Origin: Rattus norvegicus
Lineage: Eukaryota > Chordata > Mammalia > Rodentia > Muridae
Direction: 5' to 3'
Assembly (NCBI RefSeq): GCF_036323735.1
Contig: NC_086036.1
Span: forward strand, 18,642,064 to 18,706,063
DNA: 64,000 nt
In this document: positions 58,462-64,000 of the stretch, one piece after another
Layout of the letters: each line of letters starts with the position of its first letter
Numbering within the stretch: the first letter of the stretch is position 1
The notes under the pieces: generated by a model
Seen by the model: the letters and a program-made list of their open reading frames with translations, nothing else
What the model was told of the DNA's origin: nothing
Databases searched by the model: none
Position numbers and translations under genes: made by a program

Positions 58462-58556
58462 TTTTTTTTGGTTCTTTTTTTCGGAGCTGGGGACCGAACC
58501 CAGGGCCTTGCGCTTCCTAGGTAAGCGCTCTACCACTGAGCTAAATCCCCAGCCCC
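58462..58556 (-). mobile_element. ID SINE, minus orientation
   Basis: Reversed ID core CGGAGCTGGGGACCGAACCC to CTAAATCCCCAGCCCC, with an A tail interrupted by AACCAAGAA-like sequence. A 17-bp duplication starting AGGACTTCACC flanks it (58445-58461 and 58557-58573), with one mismatch. Confidence 0.95.
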
Positions 58557-58871
58557 AGGACTTCACCATTCTTGAATGGCAGAAAGAGAAATGAGACTAC
58601 TCCAAACCCCTCTGTGTTATGGTGATTTTGTAGGTGACCTGGGGCTACAGTGAATTGAGAGAAATCTGTGCAGTTTCTGAACATGATATCTCAGTATTTT
58701 TCCTGGATATCTTTTAGAAATCTTTCAGAGAATAAAGTGAATCCTGGGTGCTTTCCTAACTTTCACACCTGTGTTTACCATCACAAGATGGATATTCTAA
58801 GTACTTAGGAATGAGATGAGATAGCATCTGGCTTAAATTTGTTTTGATTATCTTAGGACCTTAAAAATGTT

Positions 58872-59030
58872 ACTGAGCACTGGTGGTACATGCTCTTGTC
58901 CGAGAACTCAGGAGGCAGATGCAGGCAGACTTCTGAGTTATAGACCAGCCTAGACTACAGAGTGTCAGGACACCTAGGACTATGTAGAAAAACTCTCTGT
59001 ATAAAAACAAGCAAACAAGCAAACAAAAAG
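58872..59030 (+). mobile_element. B1 SINE, plus orientation
   Basis: GAGCACTGGTGGTACATGCT, ACTCAGGAGGCAGATGCAGG, GACCAGCCTAGACTACAGAG, and a tail of (CAAACAAG)n. Moderately diverged. Confidence 0.88.
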
Positions 59031-59899
59031 AGTAACCTATCAAAGTGGTTTTTTCTTTTGTCTTTGTTTCAAATATCACAATGAACTGTCTCTCTTGGCA
59101 TTTTTCTCATCTTATTCTTTATAACATAATTACATAAATCATTTTAAGTTATATATCTTAAAGTTATTTTTATTGGATATTTTTATTTACATTTCAAATG
59201 TTATTTCTTTCTCCGGTTTCCAGTCCATAAATCCCCTATCCCATCCCCACTCCCTGTTCTTCTATGAGGGTATTCCAGCACCCAATGAACCTCCCATTCC
59301 CTCCACACAGCCCTGAAATTATCCTACTCTGGGGAGTCCAGCCTTGGCGGGACCAGGGGCTTATCCTTCCATTGGTGCCCCAAAAGGCCATCCTCTGCTA
59401 CATATGCAGCTAGAGCCATGGATCTGTCCATGTGTATTGTTTAGGTAGTGGTTTAGTCTCTTTAAGCTCTGCTTCGTTGGTAATGTTGTTCTTATAGGGT
59501 TGCAAACACTTTCAGCTCCTTCAATCCTTTCTCTAATTCTTCCAACAGGGATCACATTCTCAGTTCAAAGGTTTGCTGCTAGCATTCGTCTCTGTATTTG
59601 TCAGGCTCTGGCTAAGTCTCACATGAGACAGCTATATCAGGCTCTTGTAAGCATGCACTTATTGGCATCATCAATATTATCTATTTTTGGTAGCTGCATA
59701 TATATGTAAGCCTGTATCCCCAGGTGGGGCAGGCTCAGAATGGCCATTCCTTCAATCTCTGCTCCAAACTTTGTCTCCACATCCCCTCCTATGAATATTT
59801 TTCCCCCTTTTTAGAAGGATTGAAGCATCCACACTTTGGATGTCCTTGTTGAACTTCATGTGGTCTGTAGATTATATCTTCTGTAATTTGAGTTTTGGG

Positions 59900-62800
59900 C
59901 TAATATCCACTTATTAGTGAGTGCACACCATTTGCCTGTTTTTGTGATTGGGTTACCTCACCAGGATGGTATTTTCTAGTTCCATCCATTTGCGTATTAA
60001 TTTCATGAAGTCATTGATCTTGATAGCTAAGTAGTACTCCATTGTGTAGATATACCACATTTTCAATGTCCATTCCTCTGTGGAAGGAAATCTGGGTTCT
60101 TTCCAGCTTCTGGCTATTATAAATAAAGCTGTTATGAGCATAGTGGAGCATGTGTCTTTCTTGTACATTGGAGCATCTTTTGGGTATATGCCCAGCAGAG
60201 GTATAGCTGGGTCCTCAGGTAGTGCAATGTCCAATTTTCTGAGGAACCTCCAGAATGATTTCCAGAGTGGTTGTACCAGCTTTCAATCCCACAAAGATTG
60301 GAGGAGTCTTCCTCTTTCTCTATATCCTTGCCAGCATTTGTTGTCACATGAGTTTTTGAACTTAGCCGTTCATACTGGTGTGAGGTGGAATCTCAGGGTT
60401 GTTTCAATTTGCATTTCCCAGATGACTAAGGATGTTGAACATATCTTTAGGTACTTCTCCTCCATTTGATATTCCACAGCTGAGAATTCTTTGTTTAGCA
60501 CTGTACCCCATTTTTAATAGGAATTTTTGGCTCACTGGAGTATAACTTCTTGAGTTCTTTGTATGTATTGGATATTAACCCTCTATCAGATATAGGATTG
60601 ATAAAGATCTTTTCTCAATCTCTTGGTTGCCCTTTTGTCATAACACAGTGTCCTTTGCCTAACAGAAGCTTTGCAATTTTATGAGGTCCCATTTTTTAAA
60701 TTCTTGATCTTAGAGTACAAGCCATTGGTATTCTGTTCAGGAAATTTTCCCCAGTGCCCACATCTTTGAGGCCTTTTCTCACTTTTTCTTCTACTAGTTT
60801 GAGTGTTTGTGGTTTGAGTTGGAGGTTCTTGATCCACTTGGACTTAAGCTTTGTACAGGGCAATAAGAGTGGATCAATTTGCATGCTTGTACATGCTGAC
60901 TTCCAGTTGAACTCGTTTTTATGAGTGTATGGCTTTAGCTTCTATGTGAAACTTCAAGTGAACGTAGGTGTGTGAGTTCATTTCTGGGTCTTTATTTCTA
61001 TTCCATTGTTTTACCTGCCTGTCTCTGTACCAATAACATACTGTTTTTTATCACTATTGTGCTGTAATACAGCTTGATGTCAGGGATGGTGATCTCCCAG
61101 AAGTTCTTTTACTATTGAGGACAGTTTACACATCCTGGCCTTTTTGGTATTCCAGATGAATATTCAAATTACTCTTTCAAACTCTATGAAGAATTTCATT
61201 AGGATTTTGTTGGGGATTTCATTGAATCTGTAGACTGCTTTTGGTAAGACGGACACTTTTACAAAGTTTCTACAAAGTTTTTACAAAGTTTACAAAATTT
61301 CTATGAGCAGTCCAAATTCTGAAATCTTCATACATTTCTTACTTCAGAGCCTTGGAGTTCTTGTCATACGGCTATTCCACTTACTTTGTTAGAGTCACAT
61401 CGAGGTATTTTATATTATTAGTGATTATTGTGAAAAGTGTCATTTCCCTAATTTCTTTCTCAGTCTGTTCAATATTTGAGTAGAAGAAGACTATTGATTT
61501 GTTTGAGTTAATTTTATATCCAGCCCCTTTGCTGAAGTTGTTTTTCAGGTTTAGAAATTCTCTGGGGGAATTATTAGGGTAACTCATGCATACTATCTTA
61601 TCATCTGTGAATACTGATATTTTTACTTCTTTCTTTCCAATTTGTATCCCTTTGACCTCCTTTTGTTTACTGATTGCTTTGTCTAGGACTTCTGGTGCTT
61701 TATTGAATAGGTATGGAAAGAATGGGCAGCCTTGTCTAATCTTTTATTTTAGTGGGTTGCTTCAAATTTCTCTCCATTTCGTTTCATGTTGACTACTGGT
61801 TTGCTGTATATTGCTTTTATCATGTTAGGTATGAGCCTTGAATTTCTGATCTTTCCAGAACTTTTAAAATATTGGGGTGTTGAATTTTGTCAAATGCTTT
61901 CTCAGCATCTAATGAGATGATCATGTGGTTTCTTTTTTTTTTTTTGAGTTTGCTTAGATAGTGAATTATGTTGATGGGTTTTCATAAATTGGACCATCTC
62001 TGCATCTCTGGGATGAAGCCTACTTGATCATGATGGATGATCATTTTGATGGGTTCTTGGATTCAGTTTGTGAGAATTTTATTGAGCATTTTTGCATGGA
62101 TAATTGTAAGGGAAATTGGTCTGAAGTTCTCTTTCTTGATGGGTCTTTGTGTGCTTTGTGTATCAGCATAATTGTGGCTTCATAGAAGAAATTCTATTTC
62201 TATTTTATGTGGCAGTTTGGACAGTATTGGTATCAGGTCTTCTATGAAAGTCTAATAGAATTCTGGACTAAACCCATCTGGTCCTGACTTATTTTGGTTT
62301 GGGAGACTTTTAATAACTGCTCTATTTCTTCAGGAGTTATGGGATGGTTGGGTGCTTTATCTGATCCTGATTTAACTTTTGTACCTGGTATCTGTCTAGA
62401 AAATTGTTCATTTCATCCAGATTTTCCAGTTTTGTTAAATACAGACTTTTGTAGTATGATCTAAAGATTTTTTTAATTTTCTCGGATTCTGCTGTTACGT
62501 CTCCCTTCTCAATTCTGATTTTGTTAAATTGGATAATCTCTCTGTGCCCTGTAGTTAGTCTGGCTAAGGGTTTACCTATCCTGTTGATTTTCTTAAAGAA
62601 CCAGCTCCTGGTTTTGTTGTTTCTTTGTATAGTCCTTTTTGTTTCTACTTCATGGATTTCCTGAGTTTGATGTTTCCTGTTGTCTATTCCTTTTGGAAGT
62701 ATTTGCTTCCTTTTGTTCTAGACCTCATAGATGTATTGTCAAGATGCTAGTGTATGTTCTCTCCAGTTTTTCTGCAGGCACCCACAGCTATGAGTTTTCC

Positions 62801-63755
62801 TCTTAGCACTGCTTTCATTGTTTCCTGTAAGTTTGGGTATGTTGTGCCTTAAATGTCATTAAATTTTTAAAGCCTTTAATTTCTTTATTTCTTTTTGACC
62901 AAGCTATCATTGAGTAGAGCATTGTTCAGGTTCCACATGTAATGGGCTTTCTGTCATTTTGCTCTTACGGAAAACCAGTCTTTGTCTATAGTGATCTGAT
63001 AGGATGCATGGAATTATTTTGTGACTGATTTTATGGTCAATTTTGGATAAGGTACCTTGAAGTGCTGAGAAGAAGTTATAGTCTTTTGTTTTAGGATAAA
63101 ATATTCTATAGATATTATTTAAATCCATTTGATTTATAATATTTGTTAGTTTCTCTGTGTTTCTTTTTTTTTTTCGGAGCTGGGGACCGAACCCAGGGCC
63201 TTGCGCTCGCTAGGCAAGCGCTCTACTGCTGAGCTAAATCCCCAGCCCCTGTGTTTCTGTTTTGTTTCTGATTCCATGATCTGTCCAATGATGAGAGTGA
63301 GGTATTGAAGACTTCCTCTATTATTGTGTGAAGTGCAATGTATGCTTTGTACTTTAGTAAGGTTTCTTTTATGATTGTACATGCCCTTGCATTTGGAGCA
63401 TAGATACTCAGAATTCACAATTTATCTTGGAGGATTTTTTTACTTTGATGGATATGAAATATCCTTCTCTAGCTTTTTTGATAACTTTAGATTGAACATC
63501 GATTTTATTCAATATTAGAATGGCTAGTATAGCTTGTTTCTTGGGACCTTTTGCTTTGAAAATTGGTTTCCAGCTTTTTACTCTGAGGTAGTATCTGTTT
63601 GTCACTGAGGTGTGTTTTCTGTGTGTAGCAAAATGCTGGGTCTTCTTTACATAGCCAGTCTCTTAGTCTTTGTCTTTTTACTGGGGAATTGAGTTCATCA
63701 ATGTGAGAGATATCAGGGACCAATTATAGTTGTTTCCTGTTATTTCTGTTGTAAG
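59900..63755 (-). pseudogene. LINE-1 ORF2, decayed
   Basis: From the minus-strand start region (about 63755): endonuclease text DELNSPVKRQRLRDWL and LCKEDPAFCYTQKTHL (63700-63600), NNIYRIFYPKTKDYNFFSA (63125-63060); the RT active-site region at 61611-61600 reads FTDD instead of FADD; post-RT text MQIDPLLLPCTKLKSKWIK (60884); and the C-terminal frame 60234-59953 (PEDPAIPLLGIYPKDAP). The stop TAG is at 59902-59900. Multiple frameshifts plus the ID insertion make it non-functional. Confidence 0.92.
63165..63248 (-). mobile_element. ID SINE inserted in the old L1 ORF2, minus orientation
   Basis: Reversed ID: T10 then CGGAGCTGGGGACCGAACCC to AGCTAAATCCCCAGCCCC. The 10-bp duplication CTGTGTTTCT is exact (63155-63164 and 63249-63258), with L1 ORF2 sequence on both sides. 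Close to the ID consensus, so young. Confidence 0.95.
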
Positions 63756-64000
63756 AGGTGGAGTTATGGTTTTGTGGCTATCTTCGTTTGTGTTAGTTGA
63801 AATTAGATATTGTCTTGGTTTTTCAAGGATGTAGTCTCTCTCCTTGTGTTGGAGTTTTCCATCTAATATCCTTTGAAGGGCTGCATTTGAGAAAATATAC
63901 TGTGTAAACTTGGTTTTGTCATGGAATATCTTGGTTTCTCCATCTATGTTAATTGAGTGTTTTGGTGGATATAGTAGCCTGGGCTGGCATCTTAAGATCT
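63678..64000 (-). pseudogene. LINE-1 ORF1 C-terminal part, cut by the window end
   Basis: The minus strand from 64000 reads the ORF1 C-terminal domain (CQPRLLYPAKLSINIDG equivalent at about 63990-63940, then KIFHDKTKFTQY equivalent). The frame stays open past the usual ORF1 stop position and into the start of ORF2 until TAA at 63680-63678, so this copy or subfamily has a longer ORF1 end or has lost the stop. The N-terminus is outside the window. Confidence 0.8.

Larger units (their letters stand above)
59165..64000 (-). mobile_element. old L1, minus orientation, nearly complete, runs off the window
   Basis: Starts with the reversed 3' end (TATTTACATTTCAAATGTTA at about 59183), then 3'UTR (to 59899), the whole of ORF2 (59900 to about 63755) and the C-terminal part of ORF1 up to the window end. 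Clearly older than L1-A, with many frameshifts and stops. An ID element is inserted within ORF2 at 63165-63248. The 5'UTR, if present, lies beyond 64000. Confidence 0.93.

Overview
This is a mammalian, almost certainly rat (Rattus), genomic window. The evidence is the repeat content: two young LINE-1 elements with about 0.6 kb promoter monomers of the rat L1Rn (mlvi2) type, four ID (BC1-derived) SINEs, B1 and B4 SINEs, many (CA)n/(TC)n microsatellites, and low-GC filler without long open frames. No intact host gene was found. The only intact long coding frame is the ORF1 of a LINE-1. The window reads as gene-desert sequence shaped by retrotransposition.

Layout: 1-1652 unrecognised sequence. 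1667-8511 near-intact full-length plus-strand L1 (L1-A) with perfect 14-bp target-site duplications, intact ORF1, an ORF2 broken by two one-base frameshifts, and a 13-nt 3' transduction between two poly(A) tracts. 8.5-14.5 kb mostly unrecognised, with an ancient MIR at 11.4 kb. 14.6-15.6 kb two adjacent minus-strand L1 3' ends, then a 0.2-kb polypyrimidine tract. 16-19 kb unrecognised with an internal dispersed repeat pair. 19.07-19.57 kb CA-rich microsatellite field. 19.75-19.87 kb a possible unrecognised minus-strand coding exon. 20.8 kb B1; 22.5-24.2 kb older plus-strand L1 3' end; 29.4-30.8 kb old L1, ID and B1.

32.9-37.7 kb holds a second young plus-strand L1 (L1-B). It lost ORF1 and the endonuclease domain, so promoter monomers sit directly upstream of the reverse-transcriptase half of ORF2. 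38.7 kb ID with an unusual 20-nt 3' extension; 39.0-39.3 kb B4; 40.9-42.6 kb old minus-strand L1 with an internal deletion fusing ORF1 to late ORF2.

46.5-49.8 kb is a nested locus: a full-length Gapdh processed pseudogene is split by an LTR-internal-LTR element of MaLR/ERVL type (46855-48900), and the 5' LTR of that element has in turn had its middle replaced or inserted into. A diverged solo LTR of the same family lies at 50.9-51.2 kb, and a common rodent interspersed repeat at 51.8-52.1 kb. 55.9-57.9 kb two minus-strand L1 3' ends, one with a perfect 16-bp duplication. 59.2-64.0 kb an old minus-strand L1, nearly complete through ORF2 and into ORF1, running off the window and itself hit by an ID element.

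The functional relationships are those of LINE-1 biology: ORF1p and ORF2p mobilise L1 RNA, and the same machinery explains the Gapdh retrocopy and the ID/B1/B4 insertions. I did not find a new multi-gene system. The most informative items are the Gapdh/LTR nest, the L1-A 3' transduction, the monomer-to-RT fusion of L1-B, the ID with a unique 3' tail, and the unexplained candidate exon near 19.8 kb. Family names come from recognition by eye, not from a database search.
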